NCBI GenBank assembly: GCA_002305615.1
Contig: DBPU01000025.1
Location: forward strand, 29,317 to 93,316
DNA length: 64,000 bases
Direction of reading: 5' to 3'
Origin: Verrucomicrobia bacterium UBA1412
Lineage (GTDB): Bacteria > Verrucomicrobiota > Verrucomicrobiia > Limisphaerales > UBA1412
Part shown: piece after piece, positions 8,860 to 18,051 of the stretch
Numbering within the stretch: the stretch's first letter is position 1
Layout of the letters: each line of letters begins with the position of its first letter
The notes under the pieces: model-generated
Databases searched by the model: none
Told to the model about the DNA's origin: nothing
The model's input: only the letters and a program-made list of their open reading frames with translations
Position numbers and translations under genes: made by a program

Positions 8860-9033
8860 ATGCCTGCAAAAGTTGATCCGGCGAAGTGTGCGGGTTGCGG
8901 GACCTGTGTTCCTGCCTGCCCGGTTGAGGCCATTAAAATGGAAAATGATAAAGCTGTCGTTGATGCGGATACCTGCATTGATTGCGGTGCTTGCGTGAGT
9001 GAATGTCCAATGGAGGCTATTTCGCAAGAGTAA
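8860..9033 (+). CDS. 2[4Fe-4S] ferredoxin
   Basis: The 57-residue protein carries two classic cluster motifs, CAGCGTCVPACP at 10-21 and CIDCGACVSECP at 39-50 (each CX2CX2CX3CP), so it binds two [4Fe-4S] clusters and acts as a small cytoplasmic electron carrier. The length and the near-perfect internal duplication match clostridial-type ferredoxins. MPAKVDPAKC is the expected N-terminus and a GAAGA ribosome site sits about 8 bases upstream of the ATG at 8860. It stands alone, followed by a strong terminator, so its redox partners cannot be inferred from the neighbours. Confidence 0.93.
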   Translation: MPAKVDPAKCAGCGTCVPACPVEAIKMENDKAVVDADTCIDCGACVSECPMEAISQE

Positions 9034-9056
9034 GTTTTCTAACAAATATAAAACAG

Positions 9057-9082
9057 AAAGCGGGCATATAGCCCGCTTTTTT
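9057..9082. terminator. intrinsic terminator after ferredoxin
   Basis: AAAGCGGGC and GCCCGCTTT form a 9-base stem around the loop ATATA, followed by a run of T. The matching run of A on the left means it can also work for the convergent phosphoesterase gene on the reverse strand. Confidence 0.9.
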
Positions 9083-9099
9083 ATGGATATAACGTTCTA

Positions 9100-10281
9100 C
9101 TAATCGATTTCGAAACTGAATTGATTGTAGTCCTCTTGGGCCCAGGCTAAATTCTGAGTGCTTGGGGAGATAGAGAAGAGAGGCGAGAACGTTCTGACAG
9201 AAACAGTTTTAAAACTCGGAGAGAACTCCAGAATTCTGAGCCATCCGTCGCCGCCGTTCCCGTGCCAGCCGCCTCCCAAGGTTTGCGTATCAAAGAGCAT
9301 TTGTGAGACAACTTTCCCTGCGTGGTTTTTATCCTGTCGGAAGCCTATGTTTTCCTTCGGGTCTTTGGTTCCGGCAATATGGCCACAGAAAACCATCCGG
9401 ATGTTTTGAGTGGGGTAGATCAGTTTCTCCCAAATTGCTTTGCCATAATTGGCGTCGGCAACCTTATAGTTTTCTTTCTCAATCAGGTTTTGCCCGCGAG
9501 CCAGACATTGCATATAGCTGTGAGTGACCACGACCGCAAAGTGATCTTTGAAAGCGTCACGGTTGACCAGTTCTTTTGCCCAGTTTAGTACAGGGTCCGA
9601 AGGAGCAAACTCCAGAGAGATAAATAATAGATCTTTGCCTTGGGGTGTTTTGAGAGCATAAGCCGCATTTTCCAGCGTTTTAGCCCCATCTCGGTTGGGG
9701 CAACACTCCACCAGCACACCATTCCAGGCGGAGTTTCTATTCATGGGAAAATAAGAAGGAAATTGAGTGCTGCGATTTTCAGAGCTGACTATACCGTAAT
9801 CGTGATTGCCAGTACAAACTACGTAGGGGAGCACACCGTCTAAGCGTGAAAAAGCTTTCGAAATGGCACTCCATTGCTGAGCGCCTGTCTGGTTTACTTG
9901 ACCTGCATTTTTCTCGGTCAAATCCGATCCTACTAATCCATTTCCCTCTATAAGGTCTCCCAGTTGAAGAGCGGTCAGTATATTCAGCTTCTTCTTATTC
10001 TCAGCAATCCAGCCCGTCATCAGCTCGCAAATTCCCTGATTGCGTCCGAATTTGATGTAAGTTTGGGTATCCGGAATCAGAATAAGCGACCAGGCCTCCG
10101 GATACGAAAGCGCTGGAGGAGAATATGAAAGCTCTTTTGCCGGCTCTTGGGCCAAAGCAGAAGAGACGCCTCCGGTCATCCAGCTTCCAGCTAATGCGGT
10201 GGCGAGAACACTTTTACTTAAGAACTGACGTCTTGAGAAACCTCCAGAAGTCACATCTGTTTTAATATCATTCTTGTTCAT
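9100..10281 (-). CDS. Tat-exported calcineurin-like metallophosphoesterase
   Basis: The 393-residue product has a twin-arginine signal (SRRQFLSKSV, then a hydrophobic stretch ending SALAQ). Metal-binding motifs of the calcineurin-like phosphoesterase fold follow in order: IPDTQTY, LQLGDLIEGNG, CTGNHDYG, VVVTHSY and FCGHIAG. It therefore probably hydrolyses a phosphoester in the periplasm; the substrate is unknown. The first motif is PDTQ rather than the common D-X-H, a variant seen in CSTP1-like members. I chose the ATG at 10281, which has an AGGTTG site a few bases upstream; the frame is open up to 10392. It diverges from the large glycosidase gene. Confidence 0.85.
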   Translation of the reverse strand: MNKNDIKTDVTSGGFSRRQFLSKSVLATALAGSWMTGGVSSALAQEPAKELSYSPPALSYPEAWSLILIPDTQTYIKFGRNQGICELMTGWIAENKKKLNILTALQLGDLIEGNGLVGSDLTEKNAGQVNQTGAQQWSAISKAFSRLDGVLPYVVCTGNHDYGIVSSENRSTQFPSYFPMNRNSAWNGVLVECCPNRDGAKTLENAAYALKTPQGKDLLFISLEFAPSDPVLNWAKELVNRDAFKDHFAVVVTHSYMQCLARGQNLIEKENYKVADANYGKAIWEKLIYPTQNIRMVFCGHIAGTKDPKENIGFRQDKNHAGKVVSQMLFDTQTLGGGWHGNGGDGWLRILEFSPSFKTVSVRTFSPLFSISPSTQNLAWAQEDYNQFSFEID

Positions 10282-10454
10282 GACAACCTCAATGAGGGGT
10301 TCATGATATTCTATGAGAATCTGCTTAACAATATTTATCTTCCCGTTTACACGTCCGCGTTGCCTCAAAAATTGTAAAACAGAGCTTAACAACGGGGCGA
10401 ACTCCGGATAGAATATCGGCAGTGACGTTTTGTTATAACCGAGGAAGAAGAAAA

Positions 10455-13400
10455 ATGAAAAAGTCTGTTCATCTTATCAAAAAGTTTTCCCAGCTTGGCC
10501 GTTTGGCGTGCGCCGCCGCTGGTTTTATTATTGGCTGTGCATCCATTTTCACCGCCAATGCTGAAGAAATATTGTGGAGCATTGGGCAGGCGGACCTCTC
10601 TGACTCAGAATTTATTGGGGCTCCCAATGATTTTAATATCTGCCCGAAAACAGTTGCATATGTCATTGGTGAATCAGTTCCCCAAAAGGACTGGCCTTTT
10701 ATGCAACTTGGGCCGGCAGATGCCTGGGGCGGAAGCAAAGTCCATCAATATCGGGTGTTTTTCGAATTGGGCGATCAAGCCCCTTCTGCAGAGGAGTGCA
10801 GGCTGGTTCTCTATTTTAAGAATGTTCATAAAGAGATTCCCCCAAAATTGGGGGTCCGGCTCAATGGGGTCGTTGTAGATAACGTTCAGCTCAGCTCGGG
10901 GCAAGGCGATGATCTTGCGACGGGGAAAGTAAAAGAGGTGCTGGGGAGCAATGTTACGATTCCCGTTCCGGGTTCACTTCTTAAAAAAGGCGAAAATCTA
11001 TTGGAAATTTCCAATGAGCAGGGAAGCTGGCTCTATTACGATGCAGTTCAGTTCTGGGGACCTCAAGAGCTTAAATTGACATCAAAGGATGGAAAGAAGT
11101 CTACCCGTATCCTCGAGATTACGACTCCGGGTGTGCGGCTGCGCGGAGAAGGTGGGACTGTGAGCGCTCCGGTTGATCTGCTGGTGAGCCACATGGGTAA
11201 GACATCTCCGACTGATTTTTTCTTTGATGGGCAGAAGATTGGCTCGGCAGTGTTAGTTCCGGGAGGACAGATCCTGAGTTTCAATGTTCCTGTTAAGGGA
11301 AAGAAAAACAAAGGAGTATTTTCCATCAGCTCTGAGGGACTCAAGCTGGAAGAACAGAAGTGGGTTCTTCCGGAGCCGAAATTGAAACAGTTTTATCTCT
11401 TTCCCCATTCTCACGTCGATATCGGTTATACGCATCGCCAGGACGAAGTTGTCGATCTCCAAATCGACAATATGAATGTCGCGATGGGCCTCACTTCAGA
11501 AAGTCAGGCTTATCCGCGTGAGGCGCAGTTCAAATGGAATCCGGAGAGTATTTGGGTGGTAGACCACTATCTGGACAAGGAAAGCGAAGAAAACCAGACA
11601 GCCTTTCTCAATGCGGTGAGTGATGGGACGGTGAGCTTGGATGCACTCTATGGGAATCTGCTGACAGGCTTGTGCCGTCCGGAGGAGCTTTACCGCGGTG
11701 TTGCCTATTTTTCAAAGAAAACCGAAATGTTGACGGGGGTTCCTATTGTCTCAGCTGCGATTTGTGATGTGCCCGGATATACGTGGGGTACCGCAACGAT
11801 GATGGGCCAGTCAGGAGTGAAATATTTTGCAATTGCGCCTAATTATTCTGATCGTATTGGTACAATCCACTCCGCTTGGAATGACAAACCTTTCTATTGG
11901 GTTTCTCAATCAGGTCAGGAGAAGGTTTTGTGTTGGGTTACCGCTCATTACTGGAAGCATGGAGACTTGGAAAAGGAGGTGTTAAATCACCTCAAGATGA
12001 GGCAAACCTCTGATTACCCGTATGACTTGGAGTGGATGTACTGGATTGCTCAGCGTGAGAATGGCGACTGTGATAATTCGCCGCCGGATAGGAATATGGC
12101 TCAGGCTGTGCATCAATGGAATCTCAAGTATGCCGCCCCTCAGCTCTCAATAGGAACTGCTCGTGAATTCTTCCCCCTATTTGAGAAGAAATACGGAAAA
12201 AAACTGCCTCAATTTAGTGGAGATATCACTCCTTATTGGGAGGATGGGGCTGGAAGTACCTCTTTTGAGACAGGTCTGAATCGTTGTACGGCTGATAAAC
12301 TCTCTCAAGCGGAAACTCTTTGGGCTCTGAGGAATCCCCGGCAACGACCTGCCAAGCTCTTTGAAGAAGCCTGGAAAAACGTACTTCTTTATAGTGAGCA
12401 TACTTGGGGTGCTTATTGCAGTATCTCTCGGCCTGATGACCCATTCACGATTAGCCAATGGGAAAGGAAACGCCAATTCGCTGTGGATGCGGCCCGGCAA
12501 GCTGAAGAACTGTTGTCTTCCAGCGTCACCAGCCAGGAGTCAGTACCGAGCGCCAGTGCCCTTGTATGGAATACGACCCAATGGAGTCGGACCGGACTTG
12601 TGACAGCACCTGAAGCTATGGCAAAGGTTGGCGATTTTGTACAGGATCAGGATGGGAAACCTGTCTGTTCACAAAGGCTGAAAAGCGGAGAGCTTGTCTT
12701 CCTGGCAGAGGATGTTCCGGGCATGGGTTCACAAAAATATGTTTCACTGCCGGAGAAAGAAGCTTTCGTCCCGGCTGGGAAAGTGCGTGTAGACGGGAAT
12801 AAACTTGTTTCTTCTGTGCTTGAGGTGGAACTGGACGAAAAGAGCGGAGCCGTGAACCTGTTGCGTATCAAAGGCGAAGAGCATAACTTTGTAGACAGCT
12901 CCAATTCGGTTGCTCTGAATGATTATAGATATCTCAAAGGCGTCAATCCGGATGACGCGCAGGTGAACGGTCCTGTTGAGATTACAATTGGAGAGGAGGG
13001 CCCTTTGGTGGCTTCTCTGATCGTTAAATCTTCAGCGCCCGGGTGCGTAGACTTAGTGAGAGAGATTCGGTTGGTCGAGGGTGCTGATTCCATAGAGGTG
13101 GTGAACTATGTGAACCGCTTGCCGGTACGGGAAAAAGATGCCGTTCATTTTGGTTTCTCCTTTAATGTGCCTGATGGAGAGCTCCGTATGGAGACTCCCT
13201 GGGCGGTTGTTCGCCCCAATCTGGATCAGTTACCGGGCTCTTGTTACAATTGGTTTGCGGTGCAGCGCTGGGTTGATATTTCCAATGACGACTATGGAGT
13301 TCTATGGTCTCCGGTGCATGCTCCGCTTATGCAAGTGGGAGCAATCACGGCGAACCTCCTGGGAAGTGTTTCTTTGGATCAATGGATGGATCAGGCGATT

Positions 13401-13856
13401 GAGTCACAGACAATTTATTCCTGGGCTCAGAATAATCATTGGCATACCAACTATAAGGCCGATCAGCCGGGCATAACGCCTTTCAAGTATGTAATCGCTG
13501 TTCATCGGGGCGGCTACGATGGCGCGAAATCTGCTCGTTTCGGGCAGGAAGTAACGCGCCCTCTCCTGGCATTCGCCTGCAACGAGCAGTCTGAGGGTGG
13601 TGGAAGCACAGAGGATGTTCCGTCGAGACTGGACAATGATAACTTTGTGGTCGAAACATTCAAGGTCAGTGAGGATGGGCGGGCTTTGATTTATCGTTTG
13701 CAAAATATGGCTGAAACAGAGCAGATTCTCCGGATAGCGGATGGGAAGAAATCCGAGAAAATTTATTTAACAGATTTGAGTGAAAAACCGATAAAGAAAT
13801 TAGGTCGAAAAATGAAGGTCCCGCCGCATGGGCTCGTAAACTTGCGAGTAGAATAA
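10455..13856 (+). CDS. exported GH38-like glycosidase (alpha-mannosidase family)
   Basis: This 1133-residue protein has a signal peptide (ending near FTANAEE), an N-terminal beta-rich segment resembling the sugar-binding domain of rhamnogalacturonan lyases (about 30-190), and a GH38-like core. Metal ligands fit FPHSHVDIGYTH (His318, His320, Asp322), and the nucleophile would be Asp438 in ICDVPGYTWG. A large beta-sandwich C-terminal half follows, as in alpha-mannosidases. GH38 enzymes cleave alpha-mannosides with retention and use zinc. The exact sugar is not certain, because many bacterial GH38 relatives are untested. The ATG at 10455 is preceded by GAGGAAGAAG. A glycosyltransferase follows 21 bases downstream. 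Confidence 0.8.
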   Translation: MKKSVHLIKKFSQLGRLACAAAGFIIGCASIFTANAEEILWSIGQADLSDSEFIGAPNDFNICPKTVAYVIGESVPQKDWPFMQLGPADAWGGSKVHQYRVFFELGDQAPSAEECRLVLYFKNVHKEIPPKLGVRLNGVVVDNVQLSSGQGDDLATGKVKEVLGSNVTIPVPGSLLKKGENLLEISNEQGSWLYYDAVQFWGPQELKLTSKDGKKSTRILEITTPGVRLRGEGGTVSAPVDLLVSHMGKTSPTDFFFDGQKIGSAVLVPGGQILSFNVPVKGKKNKGVFSISSEGLKLEEQKWVLPEPKLKQFYLFPHSHVDIGYTHRQDEVVDLQIDNMNVAMGLTSESQAYPREAQFKWNPESIWVVDHYLDKESEENQTAFLNAVSDGTVSLDALYGNLLTGLCRPEELYRGVAYFSKKTEMLTGVPIVSAAICDVPGYTWGTATMMGQSGVKYFAIAPNYSDRIGTIHSAWNDKPFYWVSQSGQEKVLCWVTAHYWKHGDLEKEVLNHLKMRQTSDYPYDLEWMYWIAQRENGDCDNSPPDRNMAQAVHQWNLKYAAPQLSIGTAREFFPLFEKKYGKKLPQFSGDITPYWEDGAGSTSFETGLNRCTADKLSQAETLWALRNPRQRPAKLFEEAWKNVLLYSEHTWGAYCSISRPDDPFTISQWERKRQFAVDAARQAEELLSSSVTSQESVPSASALVWNTTQWSRTGLVTAPEAMAKVGDFVQDQDGKPVCSQRLKSGELVFLAEDVPGMGSQKYVSLPEKEAFVPAGKVRVDGNKLVSSVLEVELDEKSGAVNLLRIKGEEHNFVDSSNSVALNDYRYLKGVNPDDAQVNGPVEITIGEEGPLVASLIVKSSAPGCVDLVREIRLVEGADSIEVVNYVNRLPVREKDAVHFGFSFNVPDGELRMETPWAVVRPNLDQLPGSCYNWFAVQRWVDISNDDYGVLWSPVHAPLMQVGAITANLLGSVSLDQWMDQAIESQTIYSWAQNNHWHTNYKADQPGITPFKYVIAVHRGGYDGAKSARFGQEVTRPLLAFACNEQSEGGGSTEDVPSRLDNDNFVVETFKVSEDGRALIYRLQNMAETEQILRIADGKKSEKIYLTDLSEKPIKKLGRKMKVPPHGLVNLRVE

Positions 13857-13877
13857 CCGGATGATGGGCTTATTGAA

Positions 13878-14705
13878 ATGAGCACGCAGACCGAGAGCCC
13901 AAGTGTTTTGCTGCTGATCCCTGCCTACAATGAAGAGGATCGGATTGGTCCCGTATTGGTGGAATATGCGAAGTATTTCAAGGAGTGCTACGCGGGCGAG
14001 TTCAGCATTGTCGTTGTACTGAATGGCTGCGAGGATAACACTTTGGGAGTCGTGCAGGCGGCGCAGAAAGAGCATCCGGAAATCCGTTACCTGAACTATG
14101 AGGAGCCGATCGGTAAAGGAGGAGCTCTGATTGAGGGGTTGCACTATTTTCACGAGGCCGATTATATCGGATACGTCGATGCAGATGGAGCAACGCAGCC
14201 CCCGGCTTTTCACGACTTGATCAAGCATCGCAACGAGGCTGACTGTATCATCGGATCGCGTTGGCTGCCGGACTCAGTCATACACCAGCCGCAGGGGAGC
14301 CGCAGACGGTTTGCCAGCCGCTGCTTCCATGCCCTGGTGCAGAGTCTATTCTGGATGAACATTAAGGATACTCAATGTGGGGCAAAACTGATTCGAAGGG
14401 ACGCTATTGAGGCGGTCTTAAATCAGCTTACCTTGGCGGATATGGCATTCGACATCAATTTGCTTTATGCGTTGAAGAAAAAGAATTTCACCATTTTGGA
14501 AATACCGACTGAGTGGACTGATAAGATTGGAACTAAGGTTGTTCTCGGGAAAACTTCACTGGTCATGTTCCTTTCAGTCGTGCGTTTGAGAATTATATAT
14601 TCCTTTTTTTATAAGTACTTTGAATTTATTTTGTCACCTTTTTCCGAGTGGATTTACAGACGCCTGGCAGCACCTCATCGTAAATTTAAGGGGCATGAAA
14701 GTTAA
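13878..14705 (+). CDS. family 2 glycosyltransferase, dolichyl-phosphate-glucose synthase type
   Basis: The 275-residue protein has the GT-A fold signatures LLLIPAYNEEDRIG near the N-terminus, the metal/nucleotide motif DADGATQ with Asp101 and Asp103, and GSRWLPDS downstream. It resembles polyprenyl-phosphate mannosyl or glucosyl transferases that load a sugar onto a lipid carrier at the inner face of the membrane. A hydrophobic stretch near residues 235-260 (FLSVVRLRIIYSFFYKYF) could touch the membrane. It sits just behind the GH38-like gene, so the two may share a message, but one acts outside and one inside the cell. Confidence 0.85.
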   Translation: MSTQTESPSVLLLIPAYNEEDRIGPVLVEYAKYFKECYAGEFSIVVVLNGCEDNTLGVVQAAQKEHPEIRYLNYEEPIGKGGALIEGLHYFHEADYIGYVDADGATQPPAFHDLIKHRNEADCIIGSRWLPDSVIHQPQGSRRRFASRCFHALVQSLFWMNIKDTQCGAKLIRRDAIEAVLNQLTLADMAFDINLLYALKKKNFTILEIPTEWTDKIGTKVVLGKTSLVMFLSVVRLRIIYSFFYKYFEFILSPFSEWIYRRLAAPHRKFKGHES

Positions 14706-14809
14706 AACGTTTGATACAGAGAAAAACCTTTTTCATTTATTTTTGTATCCTTGTAATTTAAAATGAGTTGCGTTGCCCGGGGGGGGCGTAGGATGGAATC
14801 CATATCAAG

Positions 14810-17224
14810 ATGAAGAAAAAAGTGGATATCAACGTTGTAAGGAAAGGTGACGTCCCAGCGGTCGTTCAGCCTCTTAAGGCACCTTCTTTGCCCAGACAGT
14901 TGCGTATTCTTTCTTTGTCGGACTGCGTTCTTTTCCCAGGCATGGTTGTCCCGCTTTTGATTGATGACCCTCTTCAGGTTCGGTTGGTGGATGAGGTAAT
15001 CAATGATAACGGCTATATGGGGGTTATCTTGCTACGCAAACCGGTTGCTGGCAATCCGATGGCAAAGGACCTTTACAAACAGGGTTGTTTGGCTCGAATT
15101 CAACGGATGGTCAGCACCGAGAAAAGCCAACTGAGAATTCTTGTAGAGGGAATTCAATGCTTTGAGACCACTCGGTTCATCAGGGGAAATCCTGACTATC
15201 CGATTGCTGAAGTCACTTATCTGGTAGATGTTTTAGGAGAAGATTTTAAAAGAAGCCCTGAATATCAGGCTCTGGGCGAAAGATTGGGACAGCTTGTTTC
15301 GGAATATGCCAAGGTATCCCCGGCGTTGCACGAAGATATTAAGATTGCATCTCAAAATACGACAGATCCGGCTCAGCTTTCCAACCTCATCTCATTTGCT
15401 TTACCGATTCCGTTACAGGAGAAACAGCAGCTTCTTTCCAAGAATGTGGTTGAGACGAGGGTGCGTCTTCTTATCCAGAAGTTAAACCGTGAGATACAAT
15501 CGGCCCAGTTAGGCGCAAAAATTTTGAAAGATACCAGTACGAGTCTTTCAAAAATGCAACGTGAGAACTATTTGCGCGAGCAGTTGAGAGCTATCCACAA
15601 GGAGTTGGGGGATGAGGGCAATGCTGAAGTGGACCGTCTGAAAGGGCTGATTAAGAAAAACCGTCTTTCCAATGAGGCTTTACAGGTTGCTCTTCATGAG
15701 ATAACCCGATTGGAGGCGATTCCCTTTTCATCTCCTGAGTATGCAGGCATCCGCAATTATCTTGATTGGCTGGTAAACCTGCCTTGGAATCAGGAAGATG
15801 CGAACAGGGTGAACTTATCGGCTGCCAAACGTTTGCTCAATCGTAATCACTACGGCCTTGAGGAAATAAAAGAGCGCCTTTTGGAATACCTTGCGGTGAT
15901 GAAACTCAAAGGGGTGGCGAGCACTCCAATTCTCTGTCTGGTGGGCCCTCCCGGAGTAGGAAAAACTTCTTTAGGACAAAGCGTGGCTGAGGCTTTGGGT
16001 AGAAAGTTTTGCCGGATAGCCTTGGGTGGTGCTCGCGATGTCGCGGAAATACGGGGGCATCGACGCACCTATGTGAGTGCACAGCCCGGAAGAATCATTC
16101 AAAATTTACGCCGTCTGGGAACGCGAAATCCTGTGATCCTTTTTGATGAAATCGATAAAATGGGATCGGGAGCTATGGGAGGTGAGACGGCATCAGCACT
16201 ATTAGAAATTTTGGACCCTCGCCAAAATGCCTCTTTTACCGATTCGTATTTAGAAGTTCCTTTTGATCTGTCCCAGGTGCTTTTTATCACTACGGCCAAT
16301 TGGTTGGACCCGATTCATCCGGCCCTGCGTGACCGAATGGAAATCATAGAAATTCCCGGTTATACCTTTTGTGAAAAGTATAATATTGCTCTTCGCCATA
16401 CGGTTCCGGATATGCTCAAACGTCATGGACTGCCGGAGGGATTTATCGATTTCCAAGAACCTGCACTTCGAATGTTGATTCAATCTTACACATACGAAGG
16501 TGGGGTGAGAGGAATGGAGCGGCAGATTGCGGCATTATTTCGAAAGATTGTTCGACGGAAAATGCAGGAATCAGTCACCTCAACACTCGATGAAAAAGCT
16601 CCGGTCATTCTCACTGCAAAAGATGTTGAAGAATTATTGGGGACGCCTATACGTTTCAATAATCCTTGGGAGTTGGGTGGAACGGCCGGCTTTGCGATGG
16701 GACTGGCGTATACGCCTCAGGGTGGAGAAGTAATTCCCGTCGAAGTGACGCGGATGACGGGGAGCGGACAGATCATTTTGACTGGAAACCTTGGCGATCT
16801 GTTGAGGGAGAGCATTCGTATTGCGTTGAGTTTTTTGCGGTCAGAAGAGTCTCGATTGAATTTGGATATGAGTCATTTCCATTCCTATGACATCCATGTT
16901 CATTTGCCTGCGGGCTCTGTGCCCAAGGATGGACCCAGCGCCGGATTGACCTTTGCCGTAGCCATGGCTTCTCTTTTCTCAGGCAAAAAGGTTCGTCCTT
17001 CGCTTTCCATGTCCGGAGAGGTTTCGTTGCGCGGCTTTTTGTTGCCCATCTCCGGGGTGCGCGAAAAAGCTTTGGCTGCGGGTAGATTTGGAATTGATGA
17101 GGTACTCCTGCCTAAAGCCAATGAAAGTGATTGGCGTGATTTGCCTGCTGCTTTAAAACGGCGGGTGAAAGCCAGTTTTTTCCAACACGCTTCCGATGCA
17201 ATAAAGTATGCTCTATCGGAGTAG
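14810..17224 (+). CDS. lon: ATP-dependent protease Lon
   Basis: The 804-residue enzyme unfolds and degrades damaged and regulatory proteins in the cytoplasm. The order is an N-terminal substrate-binding LON domain (about 28-230), a coiled-coil stretch, the AAA module with Walker A GPPGVGKT at 379-386 and Walker B VILFDEIDKM, and a C-terminal Ser-Lys protease domain. The catalytic dyad is Ser710 in PKDGPSAG and Lys753 in GVREKALAA, with the family's 43-residue spacing. The leader contains a run of eight G at 14779-14786, and no strong ribosome site is seen close to the ATG. It begins a same-strand run that continues to about 23.7 kb. Confidence 0.97.
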   Translation: MKKKVDINVVRKGDVPAVVQPLKAPSLPRQLRILSLSDCVLFPGMVVPLLIDDPLQVRLVDEVINDNGYMGVILLRKPVAGNPMAKDLYKQGCLARIQRMVSTEKSQLRILVEGIQCFETTRFIRGNPDYPIAEVTYLVDVLGEDFKRSPEYQALGERLGQLVSEYAKVSPALHEDIKIASQNTTDPAQLSNLISFALPIPLQEKQQLLSKNVVETRVRLLIQKLNREIQSAQLGAKILKDTSTSLSKMQRENYLREQLRAIHKELGDEGNAEVDRLKGLIKKNRLSNEALQVALHEITRLEAIPFSSPEYAGIRNYLDWLVNLPWNQEDANRVNLSAAKRLLNRNHYGLEEIKERLLEYLAVMKLKGVASTPILCLVGPPGVGKTSLGQSVAEALGRKFCRIALGGARDVAEIRGHRRTYVSAQPGRIIQNLRRLGTRNPVILFDEIDKMGSGAMGGETASALLEILDPRQNASFTDSYLEVPFDLSQVLFITTANWLDPIHPALRDRMEIIEIPGYTFCEKYNIALRHTVPDMLKRHGLPEGFIDFQEPALRMLIQSYTYEGGVRGMERQIAALFRKIVRRKMQESVTSTLDEKAPVILTAKDVEELLGTPIRFNNPWELGGTAGFAMGLAYTPQGGEVIPVEVTRMTGSGQIILTGNLGDLLRESIRIALSFLRSEESRLNLDMSHFHSYDIHVHLPAGSVPKDGPSAGLTFAVAMASLFSGKKVRPSLSMSGEVSLRGFLLPISGVREKALAAGRFGIDEVLLPKANESDWRDLPAALKRRVKASFFQHASDAIKYALSE

Positions 17225-17253
17225 AATTTTTTGATGCGCCTTTGTTCGATTTT

Positions 17254-18042
17254 ATGAAATATATTGGTAATTTAGCTTTAAGACTGTGCTTGCTCAGCCT
17301 TCTATCCGTTTTGTTTTCCATCACGGTTCAGGCCCAATCCATTATGGAACGAAAAACGGAAACACCTAAAGATGCACAGGAAATCGTGGAGATTATCCGA
17401 AGCCGTGTGCCTGTCAAAAAAATTGAGAGCCAGGGAGTGTTAAAAGTTCGGGCACCGAAAACAAAAATGCGAAGCGTTCCGGTTCATTTTGAAGTAAGGC
17501 CGCTCAGCGAAGATTCCTGGGAAAGCGTTTATGAGGCTACGCTGCCTGAGGGAGGGCAAGAGCGTTTGTTGATTCGCTCTTATATCAATCGCCCCAGCGA
17601 ATATGTCTTGAGCACGAAGTCTGAAAAGGAAACCGAGTGGAAAACGAACAAAATTCAGCCCGGAGAAGAATCTGCTGTCTCATTTGCCGGGACCGATTTT
17701 TGGTTCTGTGACCTGGGCCTGGAGTTTTTAGATTGGTCCGATCAATTGCTTCTCAAGCGGGAAATGCGCAAGGGGCGTCCCTGCCGGGTAATTCAAAGCG
17801 TTCCGGAGGCAAGGACTGGAACGATGTATGCGAGGGTGGTTTCCTGGGTGGATAATGAGTCTGACGGCATAGTGATGGCTCAGTCCTACAATGAATTCAA
17901 TAAGAGGCTTAAAGAATTTGAAGTACAAAGTTTCAAAAAGGTGGAAGGTGTCTGGCAGCTCAAAAAGATGACGATTTATGATAATCTTACCGACAGCCGG
18001 ACAACGCTGGAAATTGATCTGGAAGTGGATGAAGCGAATTAA
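17254..18042 (+). CDS. outer membrane lipoprotein-sorting (LolA-like) protein
   Basis: The 262-residue product has a signal peptide (LLSLLSVLFSITVQAQS) and a mature part with the features of the LolA-like family: a C-terminal half with VSWVDNESDGIVMAQSYNEF and VEGVWQLKKMTIYD, followed by DSRTTLEIDLEVD. Such proteins are half-barrels that bind acyl chains in the periplasm; the close set here is usually annotated as an outer membrane lipoprotein-sorting protein but is not proved to be the LolA chaperone. I use the ATG at 17254; a TTG four codons earlier is in frame. It is 29 bases after lon and 9 before queA, so it is probably in one operon with them. Confidence 0.75.
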   Translation: MKYIGNLALRLCLLSLLSVLFSITVQAQSIMERKTETPKDAQEIVEIIRSRVPVKKIESQGVLKVRAPKTKMRSVPVHFEVRPLSEDSWESVYEATLPEGGQERLLIRSYINRPSEYVLSTKSEKETEWKTNKIQPGEESAVSFAGTDFWFCDLGLEFLDWSDQLLLKREMRKGRPCRVIQSVPEARTGTMYARVVSWVDNESDGIVMAQSYNEFNKRLKEFEVQSFKKVEGVWQLKKMTIYDNLTDSRTTLEIDLEVDEAN

Positions 18043-18051
18043 AGGAAATAT

